A DNA stretch of 64,000 nt from Lanius collurio (Eukaryota > Chordata > Aves > Passeriformes > Laniidae). This document shows, piece by piece, positions 13,401 to 28,400 of this stretch; the first letter of the stretch is position 1; every line of letters starts with the position of its first letter. The stretch covers positions 8,587,690 through 8,651,689 of the forward strand of contig JACBWW010000028.1 in assembly GCA_020086605.1 (NCBI GenBank). Direction: 5' to 3'. The notes under the pieces are model-generated. The model saw nothing but the letters and a program-made list of their open reading frames with translations, made no database searches and was not told where the DNA came from. The position numbers were made by a program, and so were the translations under genes.

Positions 13401-16400
13401 TCTTGAACCTCAGTCAACTGAAATTTCTTCTGTGAAAAAAACAACTGCCTCCAGCAATTGCATTTTGTCTTTAGAAACCTGGAGTTAGTGCAGGGAGCTG
13501 AATCTATACTAGGAGTAGCCAATGATTAAAAGCTATTGGCAAATTGGATTCAAAGAAGAGGCGTTTTAATTCCCCTGAAAAGCTCAAGTCCACCTAGTGT
13601 GGACCATTAACAATGAGCTTGTGAATACAGTTTCAAGTATCCAGTAATGGCTGACTTGTAAGTGATGAGAAAAATATTGCCCTCCCTTTCACTTGTCCCA
13701 TATTTTCCTCTGGCACCTCCAGGTAATCTCCTCTCAGTTCTAGATCAATGCTTTGATGCTTTAGCAGTAATTTTGAAAAGCTCTGCATCAAGTATCCTCA
13801 AAATTACCACAGACCATGCAATATTAGTTAAGGTCTCACTTAGAGAGGAAAAAAAGTTTTAAAAAAGTTGGAAGAAACCAAACACCAAACTGAAAAATCT
13901 CAACCAGCACACCAGAATCCTTACAACACACCTCAGTTATTTCAGGTCAGAACTAAACCAGTGGTCTCTGAACACAGAAGACTTAGCTTGGTTTCAGCAA
14001 GGCAGTTCCTTCTCCACTTTCGTATTTAGTTGAAACGTTCTACCTTGGCCCATACACAGCTTCAGTTTACCATCAGCCTCCTATCACAAATTTCAATTTT
14101 GATCCTATTTACATACCACACAGCTTCCTGCTGTGACTAAATGTCACAAAATGATCTCTAGTTATTCATGCCCCTAAAGACAGTTACCTACCAACGTGGT
14201 GCTTGCTTTAAACACGCATTAAAAGTAATGTCTAAGAACACCCCTGGGGATCACATCATCTGATAAGTCTTTCCAGCAATGTTAAGCATACAGAAGTCAT
14301 ATAACATCCTAATACATGCACTGAATAAGGTATAGGAGAGTTTGTCCTCTGCACATGCCTACCTGGGCAACGCCAGTGTACATCAGCAAATGTGGTACCA
14401 CACGTTTGCTGACACGGCCCCCGCTGCACCAGGAATGGAGACATCACCTTGCCACATCACAGAAAGCATGGAAGAGACCTCAGCGATTATCTCATCCAAC
14501 CTTTCTTGGCAAAAGCACACTCTAGACAAGATGGATCCTGTCCAGCTGGATCTTAAATGTGTCCAGTGCTGGGGAATCCACCACTTCCCTGGGGACACTA
14601 TTCCAAAGGTTTATTGTTCTCATTGTGAAAATTCTCCTCCTGTGTTCAATGAAAATGTCCCCAAGAGTAACTTGCACTGATTACCCCTGTTTTTCCAAGG
14701 GTCTCCTTGTGAAAAGGGAGCTTCCATCTTATCTGTAGTCAATCCTTAAATACTGGTACATGGTGATAAGATTTTCCCTAAACCTTCCCTCAAGGTTGAA
14801 CATACCCAGCTCTCCCAGCCTTTCCTCACATAGCAGACTTCTCAGTCCCTTGATCATCTTTGTGGTTCTTTTATGGAGTCTATTCAGCTTTTCCACATCT
14901 CCACATATTTTTTTGCAGCAGGGATAAAAACTGAACACAGTTGTGGCCTAACAAGTGCTGAGTAGAGTGAGTAACTTGGAAAAGGTCTCTCCTGGACACT
15001 TCCAGCACATGTTTTAAATCAAGGCCACAACACCATCTTGTGCCCTGTTCTGTAAATCTTTCAAATAAACCCAGAGACTAGGCTTTCCTCAAACCAGCTA
15101 ACATTCTATTCAACCAGAACTATTGGGCTTTGCCTCCACATGTGCAGCTCCCTCAGGCTCTTCTCCTCAGCTACAACAGTGCTCCTGAAGACATCAAGGC
15201 CTCTTCATCTCTGAACAGTGACGATAATCTGGTAGTTCTTACCTGAGGGACATTCAGCCAGCTACAGACTGCTCTATAGATCACGTTCCCACACCTACAC
15301 CAGTGGTACAGTGTGCAGCAAAGAAAGCTAACTGAGGTTGCTCTGAACTCCTAGCACCTGAAGACTTACCATCCAACAAGCACCCTGTGCAAAAGATGTG
15401 CTCTGAAAGATGCAAACAGACTTTCATCTCACAGGTAGTCCTCATAGCAGCTGATGAAGAGGAACGCACTGCAAGTGAAGACGATGCCCCTTTCAACAGA
15501 AAGCCTCCTGCACTCCAAGTGTAATTTCCTTACTAACCTTGGATACTTCCTTGGTGTTATGGATTCTGAAAAGACAGTTCAGTAGCTGCTCACTTCAGAA
15601 ACAGCAATGGGATGATGTTTCCTAGCAGAAGAAAACTGCGCTTTGTAGAACCTGAGAGAGTTCAGTTTTGCTATTTGAGAGGGAAAGAAAATATGAAGAG
15701 TCTTGGCTAACAGTAGCTTTTGTTCTTCGTTTTCAAATTTTTAGACTGAGTAAAGCTAGTAAGATGCCCAAGGCAGATACCAAACAGCATAATCCTTTAG
15801 AACACTAGAAAGTCAAGTCCACAGTTTAAAAAGCTCAGGCTAAAAAGTAAGGGTTTCTTTAGCTGAAGAAGTACTTTAGACAGATAAGTAACTCTTGGCT
15901 TGGAGATAGTGCCATTATAAAAGGGCTCTAAAAGGCCAAAAGGAAGGGTAGGTGCAAGTCTGTAATGCTTGCTCTGCCTGTGATAAGTGGTGATTATCTG
16001 CCTGAAGTGCCTCTTCAGCTAAAGAAATCCTTGCTTTTTAGCTCAAAAAAATTTCCCCTGCTATATTTGTGAAGAGCACCTCTCACAACTCAGCTTGCCC
16101 CTTAGATGTCATCTTTGGTAGGCATTTTTAGCATCAAAAGCCAGACATTCTGAGTTAAAGTATTTAATCACTAACCTCATGTTCTGTTTATTTGTAAGCA
16201 CACTCCATCCACCTCCACTTCCTAGAGTCCAAACATTCTGAGACAAGGCTTCCTACAGGTCACTGTATTCAAGTAATACTTTACTGTTAATAAACCCATA
16301 AAGAAAATACACTTCATTCATGCTGGGGTCAAATCCATGGTGACAAAAGCAAAGAATATATTCAGGGAATTAGTGCAAAGCCACCTGCAAGAATACTTCA

Positions 16401-19400
16401 GCCCACAGGAGATGTACAGCTCCCAAGGTTGGGAAAAGACATCTACAAGTAAGTGTTTCAATTCTCAGTTTGAGAAGCATAGGATGAGATTAAGGTGGAG
16501 AAGAATTACCATGTTCAGACTGTAAGTTTATAATAGGCTGTTAGATCTGTAAAGGAGTGTGTATCATAGCCTTGTAACAGCTGTTCCAAGTGGAAAGTCT
16601 TCAGAAGGAACTTGTCTGTTAGTCCCCTGTAGAGGGACTGCTAACACATACTGCACCATAGGCATGTAGTGAAAAGCTCCAAGGTATGAACCAAAGTCCT
16701 TGATATAATTTTTTAATGAAGTTTACTTAGTAATTCTTTTCTCCATTAGATGTGATTGATTACCAATACTCCTTAACTTCAATATATACCACATTAATAA
16801 AACCCACATTAAAGTAGCTTTTATTACATCTGCATAAGCAGTAAAACACCAAGTTCTTAGAGAGATTAAGAGTCACAGAATATCATCTTTAAGCAGTTAC
16901 TTGGTATGCAGAACTTAACAACAGACACATTATGCCTAGGGTATGGGGATGTGTCTGTCATTTGGATACATGGTTCCAAAACAAGGCACTCAACTCTGCT
17001 AAATACAAGTGACAGAAATTCCTGTGCTATCATTCCTGTAGGGCCAGGTGCTGACCCTGCCATGAAGAGCTGAAGCACAACTGCTTTCAAATCAAAGAAA
17101 GATTCTAGGCAGCCACAAGATGTATCCTACAGAGTACCACCTGCCACATCAATGAAGGGGCAACTCCACAACATGTTGTGTACACCCTACAACACTAACC
17201 CTATCTTGACTGAAGAGCAAAGCGGACAGATAATGCTACCCATGCAGGACCCAGCTATTAAACATATCTAGTTCTGTCTTGACTGTGAAAATATCCTCCT
17301 ACTTAATGTATTATTTACTTCCTCATTTTTCCCACTACCAGCATTTCTCACTGTTAAAAAAAACAAACTCGCTAATTCCAGGCAAACACAATGACAGCAC
17401 TTTCTGCCACAGGTCTCTCTTTACCTTCATTGACTCAGCATACAATATGTATTCCCTAAGCACAGGCAGGAAGTCTTCTGTCATGTCCTCGCTGAGTTCT
17501 TCAAGAGCTGTGCAGCAATTCCCAATACATGCAGATACTCCTTCCAGCGGCTCTGACAGCTCAACCTCCAGCCCTCCCCACGTTGAATAAACAGGTCCAT
17601 ATTCTCGTAGTTCCACCAAGTATTCTACAAGAGGCAGATGGAAATTAGATTAACAGAGTAAGAGCAAGGCACAAAGATGTGCAAAATAGGAGAAATGATG
17701 CACCAAGTCTGGGTAACATTAATCCCCACAGGGAGTCAAGATTTGTGTTGCATTAGCATCTTTAAATAGACAGTTCTGTGGTTGCAGAGGTGAGAGGTTC
17801 AAGTTGCCTCTTTCTTAACTTACCATTCCTATAGACTTCCAATACAAAGACTCTTGCACCTTTGCAGTAGCCAAAGTTAGTTTCTTAAACATATGTAAGA
17901 CTTAACTCTACTAAGACAGGCCTGTAATAGCTTGTCTTTGTCTAGGAATTCCATTTGTACTCCTCCAGGTGGAATCTACAGGTCCTTCCACCTTCCAAAA
18001 TTCTTTCAAAAAATTACTCTAGTAAGATAGTAGGTTGGTATAAAAAGTACAAATTTTAAAAAATATTTGGAAAGCTGCACTAATATCAGACACTACGTTA
18101 GGTTTTGGGCCTTTTTAAAATCTGAAACAGGCAATAGATTTTGCCCCATGTGTGACTTATTACAGGCCAGAATCATCAACACAAATTGTCTTGATCATGC
18201 TATCAACCAGAGCAAGACAGAGCATTCAGATTTAAGTACTACAATGGAACACCTTGTGTCCTTACCCAGCTGCTCCTTGATGATCCGTTGTGCTATTCTG
18301 TCAATGGTACCAAGCTTTAGAGAGAATGTGTCTAGATAATCCCCAATGGCTGCAAACTCCAGTGGCCGACTTCTTAGTTTGTAGCCTCCTGTAACATATT
18401 TGACAGACTCCCCCATCTTTGACAGCAAAGCCATTCCTTGCTTTTTGTAGGCATTAAGATCCTAGGAATTAAAACAAACAAAAAAACAAAAACAAAACCA
18501 ACTCAAAACAAACAAAAACCAATCCAAACAAACAAAAAAAACCCAAAACCAAAACAACAACAAAAACCACAAAACAAAGCAAACCACAAAAACAACAACA
18601 ACAAAACCCAAAACAGAACCACAAAAAACCCCAAAAACACACACACAAAGAAATATGTTTAGGAATACTCACTTACATGTTCAAATATTAATACAATGAA
18701 GGATACTTTCCAGTCAAGATCAAATCTTGTGAAGGCAAGAGATTACATGTGACATGCAGCCTTGGACAAAGGCCTTCTACAAGCTGTAGAGCTGAGCACA
18801 GCTTCAAGTCTACCCCTAGATGGAGGTATATTATCCAGGAGAATAGCATGAAGTACATCAGAAATAACTAAGTAGCCCGACTTTGCATGTGGCCATATTG
18901 TCTCATATTCCTGTACTCTCACCAGGGAAGCAGCCATATTTAAAAGCTCTGGTTCCACCAAAACAAGTCATAGCCACAACACCAGTATTAACCAGATGTA
19001 CCAGGTGGCTCTTATGACCTAGTAGAGAGCTACACATTGCACATTTATTTGGTAAGCAGCCTCCTCACTCCAGTTCCATGGTCACACAGGAGGCAGCTGA
19101 AGACTGCACACAGAAAAAGTGCAGCATGTGGAGACCAGCAAAGCTTCTCTGCAAGAGGCACTGTAGCCCAGGCTGGGTCAGATGCATGTTGCCTCCACAG
19201 AAAGTGTAAACTTCCTTGACATTCCTTTACACATTCGCATACACCAATTTCCTGAAAACCTATGCTAACCAGACGGTTTGCCTACAATCTTCAAGAGATT
19301 TCACCTCAGTACACCAGAAAAAAAATTGGTTTAGTTAGCCAAAAAACTGTGAATTTTGCATTTTACTCCCAGCAGAGGTCAGTATTCAACATCTCAAAAC

Positions 19401-22400
19401 AGAGTCAGGAGCTATAGGTATACAGCCTGAGGAAGACATATGTTCAAACCAAGTAGGCCCGTAGAGATCAAGAATTCAGACATATTACAGACTAGACTAA
19501 AATCTTAAGTGGTCTAAAAAAAAACCCCAAAAAACAGCAGCCATCTTAAAAACATGCATTATGGTATTCTTTCAAAGTACTTAACATAAATCAAATGTAA
19601 GTCTGATTACAAAAGCTTGACACCTTAACAGCTATTATGATTTTCTATTATGTTTGCACTTAAATGCAGTGGTTCTTTGACTTTTGCTTTCTGCATGTCC
19701 TAAGCTCTAGCTGCAAGCAGGCATCAGAAAAGATCCTTGAACTCAAAATTATTCACTCACTCTCTCAAGCATTCTAGTACGTTACAGGTCCAAACAGGGA
19801 ACCTGAAGAAATGCTGGTTTCTTTTTTATAATCAGATGATCTTATGACTTCCCATAGTAACTAAATTCCGAAGTCCTAGCACACTGAACGGACACTCACT
19901 GCTCCACCAGACCAAGTCCAGACATTAGAAACAGTCAGCAGAACAGTTGTCCTTTCCCCCCACCTCCCAGGATGCTCTGTAACCTCAAGGCAAACTTTGC
20001 CAAAAGCAGAGCATGAAGCCCTTGACATTCATTTTACAGGGGTGAAAGAAGACAAAAAAGCAGCTAAGAAAGCTGCATCACGCTTGGATAGCTGAAAAGA
20101 GGAACAGAGTTACTATCTGACATTTAAGGTGCTAAACAAATTCTGCATTACTGGCTTGTTTCAGTGGTTAAGTTCACCATGGAGGTGAAATAAAAGAATA
20201 CTGGAGACTGATTCTTAACAGCAAGCAGAGCATGAACCTGAAGTGAGCTCAAACACCACATTTAAGTGAGCCTGGGTAACAAGTGACATGACTTTGGAAA
20301 GGCATGCTTTTGTAGCTCTTCTCACCTATCTGGTAAAATCCAAGCATAGCTGCAGGCTGTCTTAGTCTGATCTAAAATGCAGTTCTAAAGAAGCCAAAGA
20401 AAATTGCACCATTTTTGCACGAGTCATGCAGAAGATGAGCATATAACTATTGGCTGAGAACAAATGAGAATGAGGCCTCCATACTTAGTTTTGAGAGCAT
20501 CAAGTGCAAGCAGTATAAAAAGCACAGACAAGATAAAAATTCAATAAATTTGCAAGCTTTTGTGCAAGGGAGACTTCTCTTCCTCTTCCCCTTTCATCCT
20601 TCCCAAAACCAGATTTTAAAGTCTACCATTCTCTGAATTTTAATCTCTCTTGCATAAATAAGAGTATGTTCTAGGCTCCAAAAAAGCAGGTCTAGAGAAT
20701 TCCATTTATCAAGAGGATTCCTCTCCCCTTCAAGCACAGGGAACCCATACTGCTGTCACTCATAAGGGTCCATCACACACAATAGTCAGGGTCTACAACA
20801 ACCCTCTGGTTCTTTAGACAAAGCTCTGATCTCCACATGTAGTTTTGTTAATGTCTTTTCACCTTAATTTTTGAAGGGATTGCAAAGGTTTCTGTTCTTT
20901 TGTTCCTGTCAACAACTGCATTTGAAAGTTACTGGCTTACCTTGGCTGTGAGAAAGACGTTGAAGTGCTCATTAAAAGACAGTACTGGGTGATCAGTTAT
21001 TCTCTTCAAGAACTTGTCTAACGCTTTCCTCCTTGTCTCCACAAACTCTTCCGAAAAGCGATCAACAACACCCTTCACCACAAATTTTTCAGGAAGAGGC
21101 TGTCAGAGATAAGCAAACAGCACAAGATTCAAAAGACCAAAAACTTGCTTTTGTTATTTGGAAGCAAATGAAGCAATCAAATTTCAGTCTTAACAGGAAC
21201 TGAAACATCATGTTTGCTAACAGGAACCATGCATCAGATGGGATTCAAGCTGTGCTCTGAACTACCCTTTACCTGGTCTGCTTAAAGCTAGCCATTCTAC
21301 TGAGCGGCTTCAGCTGAGAGTCACACCAGGAAAGTCAGACAGTACTCACACTAAGTACTTGTAACAGCTTAGATTGTTCTCCCTGCTGCTATCCATGTTG
21401 AAGATCCAGCTCTAAAGAGATGCCAGAAGAGCTGCATGCTATTTGTAACAGAAGTGTACACACCTCCTCACCACCCAGTGTTGAAGCAAGTCCAGAGAAT
21501 CTCAGAAAATCTGACTATTCTACTTACTCCCTACACTCCTCTCTGACCAATTTAGAGCATTTGAACAGGGCCCTCCTGTAAAAGGCTGATAGCCCTGCTG
21601 AGAACACTGAGCAAAACCAATCTAGCAGCTTAACACAGCAAACAGCCAGATCTTTTCTGAACGACAAGCACACCTGGTCATCTATCACAGCTGACTTTCC
21701 TCAGTATGTTTCTGTAAGTGACAAAAGCCTGACAGTACATCCACTCTTACTGCCTTGAGTCCATCAGGTCATCTCTGCAGTCCAGCTCAGCATGTAAGCC
21801 CAGACTGTCTCCAGACTTGCTAGTTATATAGTCCCCTGTTACACTTAGATTACACACTCTGAAGTACCACTTTGGATGGAAGACAACTTTTTAAGCTGAA
21901 GCACGGTTAGTTTCAGCTCTACCACTAGATCTGCTTTTTTTCTCTACAGACAGCACAGACTTCAGGATTAACATCAGTTTTAAAATTGTGCTTTGTATTT
22001 CATTCTTGTGAACCAGTCCATCTGAACAATCTGCTAGCAATGATAGCCATTTTCACCCAGCTCAGGAATCAGAATTCACTTCTGGAAAGAATCTTTGTCA
22101 TCTAAAATCTGTCAAAAATTATTAAAGAAAAAAAAAGTCTATACATATTGCTTTCCCATTATACCCAAACTGATGTGGGTTGTCCATGAAGACTGTATCT
22201 CCTAGGAAAGCACAGCCAGCATGATTTAGCGGCAGTACAGCTACATTTTTACCACTATACCTGGTTCTTACAATTTAAGACCTACCTTGTTATGCTTAGC
22301 ATTCAAATCAGTCAGCCATTCTAGTTATACCAGTGTTAGGTACACTACCATTAGACTTCTTCAAATGTATAATGCCATGTGCATTAGTCTTCAGGGAGGA

Positions 22401-25400
22401 AGAAACTCTCTTCCTTTGCTTTGTAACTTTAGCTGTGACTCTAGGAAGTCACTACCTCAGCACCATATGAAGGAGGAAAAGAAAAATGTTAAAAAAAAAA
22501 AAAAAAAAGAGGGAAAGGAAGACTGGTTTACAGAACCCTAATTCAACCAAATGCATGCAAACTGGCAGTGAATAATCACTAAAGTTTGAGCATTTGAGAC
22601 CCACAGAAGAGAGCACCTCCATTACAAAGACTTCTGCCGTCTAACCTGCTTTCAACTACAGCAGTAGGTACATTCCTTTCCATTTTAGGCCTTTGGAGGT
22701 CCATCTCAAGTAATCAATACACAGAGCAGTCAGAAATAGCTTCAAGTATCCAAACAAAACTGTCCAAGAACAAGAACCTTGGCTACGTTAGGTTAACCTT
22801 TCTAGTCTAGAGACAGATCTGACACCAGTTTTACTGTTTTTTGAAAGAAAATAATAGAATGTCTCAGATGTTTTAAAGAAAATAACTATCCGTAACTGAA
22901 GAGATGAAAAGGAACTCATTCTGAGCTTAGTTTTCGCTCCTAAGTGTAGGCTATCATGATACACTGCACTGAGATGACAGATCATTTGCTACAGGAAAAT
23001 TTTAGGTAGAATCACTATATAGAGACTAGGAAAACAATTCCCTTCTGATAATTTGTTAACACAAAAGGCTTATAGGCATTACATTATCCATAATTACAAA
23101 TACATATAGTTGTAGATTGTCTTAAAACATCTTCTCAGAGTACACTTGAGTCACAGTGCATAGGAAACTGCCTTTAGCTTCTACACCCCATCTATTTCTA
23201 TGTGAGAAATACATAAAGCAATTAGCAGTCTCCCCACCATAACCTGCATGGAGGAGATTAATAAGATGTTCCATAACTGCTAACTTGTGCATTAACAGAT
23301 AAAATAGGGCAGCATATCCTTATATCTCCAGATTTTCTAGAAGAAAAGCACCTAAGATGTTGGCTTGTTCTGCAGCCAGTTCCATGTCCAGTATTAGAGC
23401 TACTCATGCCAAGTTTGCTGCTCTGTGTGCAGCAAATTCCTGGTCACAGCAAAGCAGCTTGATTCCCTGGCTGTGAGTCACCTTCTGCTACTGGACTATT
23501 ATTTACTGCCTTGCAGGCTTCAGGCAGAACTAGCTGCCTGTTAGTAAACCCAAGAATCTGCAGAAACTTAACTGTGACTGTTCCAGATGTTCAGAGAATA
23601 GGGAGTAAGAAAAGAGTGTGGGCACTTAGCATATTACACGTCTCCACCTTATGCTCCCAAGCTCACTGTCTTTCTTTTCCCTACTGTTCACTAAACGTAT
23701 TTGCTTCCAGTTAGTGGTGCCACATGATTTTGTGAAGTACTTCTCATCCCGGAGAGACTCAGCCATTATTCCACTTGAGGCAAGTCCCAGCGTAACAAAG
23801 GACTTAAATAGCGCTCCACCATAGAGCAACCTAACAATACTTCTCTCACAGCCTATTCCTTGCTGAGGGAGGGAAGGAGGGCAGAGAAACTTCCACCACA
23901 TCACCCACCCCAGATAAACAAGCTAAAGTATGGTAGTAGTGTTGCTATTTCCTGACAATTCAATTCCTATAGGACTTTTTAAATTTCTTTGTTCAAAAGG
24001 GTGGTGATCTCACAGGTTTCCTACCTACGCACACAAAAAAACCTACAAAGTAGTACTAACCTCCTCACATCAAATAAGGTGGTCAAATCACCAGTTTCAG
24101 CAACAAGGGGTGCAGCAGTTTAGCTAATGTTATTAGGTAAACTTCTAGCTACTGAAGGCATGCAATAGCTACCAAGCCAGAGGCTGAGACTTCCAAGTCT
24201 GTGCTATTAAACGTCAAGGCTATTAAGTGTTAGCACAAATAGTTTTACATTTCCCTGTAAAACCAGCTCAAAAGGCCATCTTGAAAACCGAGACTATAAC
24301 CTGAAGTATGTGTGACCTTTTCATAAGCCCAGATACTCTGAAGTACAGATGTAATAATTGAGCAAACAGATGAAATGTATTATGTCACAACTACTGAAGT
24401 CAGCACATGTATTGTCTGTATCATGCATCCCTGCAGGAGGCTAACAAAGCTCACCTCTCAGGTGTGCCACTCAAGAAAAGTCTACACTTCCTAACCAGTC
24501 AGGAATAGGAAGCTCTTTCCACTCCACTATAAGGCAATTTATAAGTACCATATTCAAATATTCGAAGAGAATAAAGTACTATTCTTAAAATCCAGATACA
24601 CATCATCCAAGTATTACCCTTGGAAGACAGATGCACATCTGTCCTTAACAGCAGACTCTTGCTTACTACCTACGGGAATAAGATGCGTTGGCTGAGACTC
24701 TTCCAGCTTGTTTCTCAACCAGTCGAAGTCCTGGTACCGCCGGCGGACAGAATACTCTGGCAAATCAAACTCTGCTCGTGTGGTCTGGAAAAGAACAGGA
24801 TATATTTAGTTTGCACCAAAGCTTCTCCCTTCAGATCTTAGCAGCAAATGCAGTACAGCCATCCCTCCAAGGGTGAGGCAGAACAAGCCTTGCGGGGGGT
24901 CTTAATCCCCAAAATTGTGCAGCCAGCATGAGAGAAAAGATGCTCTGGCTTTTCAAGCAGTGGAAAAGTCAGCAATATGAAAGATGATTGCTTGGAGCTG
25001 ATGTGTCAAGATCTATTTGTAGTTCACTACATGTTTTGTTCTCATTACAGAAGTCTATAGGGCAGAAGCACCATGCACCATGTTACTCTCGGCAGTAACA
25101 AGATTGCAAAGACTGTATGAGATATTCATTCTAAGGACAAGACTATTTAAACCATCAAGAATTAAAAGTAAAGGTATTTACTGACTTATTCTATGACATG
25201 CATTATCCATGAGTGAAAAAGTGTTTCACTGCTGTCCTGTATTCTGCAACTGATGGGCTTACCACACTCTAAGATTAAAAGATTAGAATGTAAGCCTCTG
25301 TGAGGTTTGATAGACTGTTTTTGTTGACTTTCAAGACAAAGAAACAAGTGTTTATGTGCATGCCTGATTAGATATATTAGTGCATTAAATGAAATCTTTT

Positions 25401-28400
25401 AATTTTTCCTTCTTTAGGACAAAGTCATTACAAGTTTGAGTGGAGAAGAAGCAAGTATGCAGAGAAACTGCTGACAAGTGTTTTATCCAGTCCTTGAACA
25501 GTCCACAGACTGGAAGGCTGACTGTATGAGGCTGTTTGCAGAGCACATAGTGCAACTGCCTAAAAGCACTCGTGAAACTGTGTACCAACTAGGAGTGTCT
25601 GCTGAAGAGCCTGGCATTAGCCCTGATTAGAAGGTAGACGGCCCTTGTACTTACGTCCTACTGAGAAGCACAGGGAGCTATAATTAGGTTACTTGCAGCA
25701 TTATGTTCATCTTGCAATGAATGGCTTGCAGTGCCAGCACATTACACGTCTGGAGCCAGGCACCAAACCCAGCACATTCTGGGGAATACACTGGCAATCC
25801 CAGCTTTGAACTGGCATTGAGTCTAACACCTGGTTGCTTTGCTACTCCAGCCAGCAGCAGCCTTTAGATGCAATCTACCTCTTCACTTGTTCTCTGGATG
25901 ACTCTAACTCTTCAGTTGCTGCATTTTACTCCCATCAGTCAGCACTGGGGGCCCTGTACAAATTCTACATATGAAATCTTTTTCTAGCATGAAGCCAGGA
26001 GCCTTAAAACAGTATCAACAGCACCGTAGGTCTAGGATACTATAAACAGCAAGCTGATGTACTATTACTTAAGAAATGGCCTGGCTTCTAGTAAAGGAAG
26101 GCATAGACAGACAGAAAAGAAGGTGACGGGATCAGCTCCTCCCTCCTTTGACCTGCTAGCCATGGTAAGCAATATAGAGGTTAGTCCATGGACTAACATA
26201 ATGAATCCTCATGAACTGGAGCAGTCATTTTTGTAGATGAGGGATTACCATGACCTAGATATCCACTGCAGATCTGTGCTTTACTCAGCTACACACATCT
26301 CAGAGTAACACCAGCTTATTTATCATTTAAGAGTACCACACTATAAATGTGATTTCTGAGACTTCATTTCAATCATTTTCACTTGTTTCAACAAACAGAA
26401 TGATTGGTACTATTCTAGACATTTAAAAAGAAAAAGGGGGGGAAGGAGGGGGAGCAGTAACTACTTAGGAGAAGGCAGAGCTTTTGTCAACTGTCACTGC
26501 CCAAAGGCATCTTAAGAGATCAGACAGTGAGTGAATGAGAGTAATCAGAATGGCTATACACTACAGTGTCTTATCCTGTACCCTGAGGATGAAGGTAAAG
26601 TTTCCCATCTGTTAGCACTGAGAAGCTTATTAACCACTATTCTGCTAACAGTTAAGGAAAACTGTATAGGACTATCTAGGAGTAGGAAAGCAGGGTTAAG
26701 TCCCAGTATAGAAACCATACACTAGCTATTGTTCACCTCTAGCAAACTGCTCCTGTTGCCTTTACCTCACAAGCAGAATTGCAAAGTTTTCCATATACCA
26801 CATTTTTTTCCTCTAAGATGAAAATACAGCAGCAACATTTCAGTGTTTACTATATAGGCTATCAAATCCAGATAGCAAATAAGCTTTTCAAAGAACATAA
26901 AGGCCCTTCAAGGTTTTAGTGGAACCTCACTAATGCTGAAAGAATTTGGATCTCAGATCAAACTGTTCATTAGTTTAGCACAAGTTATTTTTTCCACACT
27001 GCACTTAAGAGGAAGAAGGATCTTGCTACTGTCCAAGCACAGTACTGAGGAGCACATTCACCGAGGTATCTTGGGGTGCAGCTGCAGTGGGAGCTGCAGG
27101 TTGAGCTCTGGCTGGCACAGCCCAGGCAAAGAGGCCCTGGGAGCCGACCCTCGGCACAACAAGGGCTCGGGGACCTGTGGCCCAGCCGGGGGACCGGACA
27201 CTGGCACACGGCAGGAGCCGAGGATCCCAGGCCTTCCCACACTCAGACTGGTGAGGGGATAAAAGCCCAGGAGTTCCTTTGTTCCAGGTCCCTCCTCAGA
27301 GGCACCAGCTCGAGCTGTTAGTTTGTTATTTAGTTATTGCACCAAGAGGTTCTGGACGTCTGAGACTCTGCTATGGGAAACCTGGGGTCAATCCAATAAG
27401 GAAACCTGGTGTGACTGTGTGAGTGTGAGGGGTGTAGCTGGGAAGGGGCCTCGGTCCCAGCTCAGGTGGTGCAAGAGTGACTGCCAGAGTGGCTCTTGGA
27501 TGGTTAGGCAGGGAAATTTCCATAACAAATATAACAAACAATGGTTTTGACACAGTTAAATTCCTCCTGCTTTCTCAGTAAGATTCATAAATCTCATCTT
27601 GCAAGAACGTGTCTCTTCCAAAGGAAGCTGAGAAACTTACATGGCAGATCTCAATTTCCCAAAAAATAATGGGCAAGATGTTTCCAGGAACTTACTGAAG
27701 ATTGCAACGAAGTTCCATTAACTCAGCACTGCAGCACTCTAGGCTCAGTTTTACTTGCTGGAAATCAGGCAGAGTTACAGACACTTTTACCTCAGTTGCT
27801 GGAATAGTTTTGACTAGAGGCAGTATTAAGGCAATCACAGTCTTGGTCTTGTGTAAAATTACTGCCTTTCTTGGAAGGGAGTTAGCAGCCAAACCTAAAG
27901 CTAGCCTGTGATGACTACATGAAAGTATTTTTGAAACCTAGTTCTACTCTCTTAAGTCACTAGACTTGATTGCAGAGTCCCCTCCATGTTACTATTTAAG
28001 TTTGAGGCAGAATCTTCAACCAGGAAAAGAGGAGAATGCCAGACAGAGGAGGGGAAGGGAACAAGGCTGGTGTTCTCAGCACTCCAGCATTTCCTCTGCC
28101 TCAAACAGTTTAGGCGGTTTGAAAAAGACTTTATATCACTTTCACCTGCTCCTCTCTAGGGAATCAAGCTGTTTCGTGTGTTCAAGTAATCTACCCAATG
28201 CATGGACTGGAAGCATAAGGAGAAGGACAGGAAAGTGAAATCAACACCTCCACTTCATTACTGACTGGTTTGAAAGACTCTCCCTTCAAGCCTGCAGAGC
28301 AACTGCATGACTCTGAAGAATGGCACTCAGCTGTTCAGACCTCCGCAGGAAAAGGCACAGAAAAAGGCCTTGACATCCTAGAAAGTACAATGAAACTAAA

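Noticed and set aside
26410..26455. G-run tract as a G-quadruplex
   Set aside because: Only one long G block and one G5 run are present with short G pairs between, so a stable quadruplex is doubtful.
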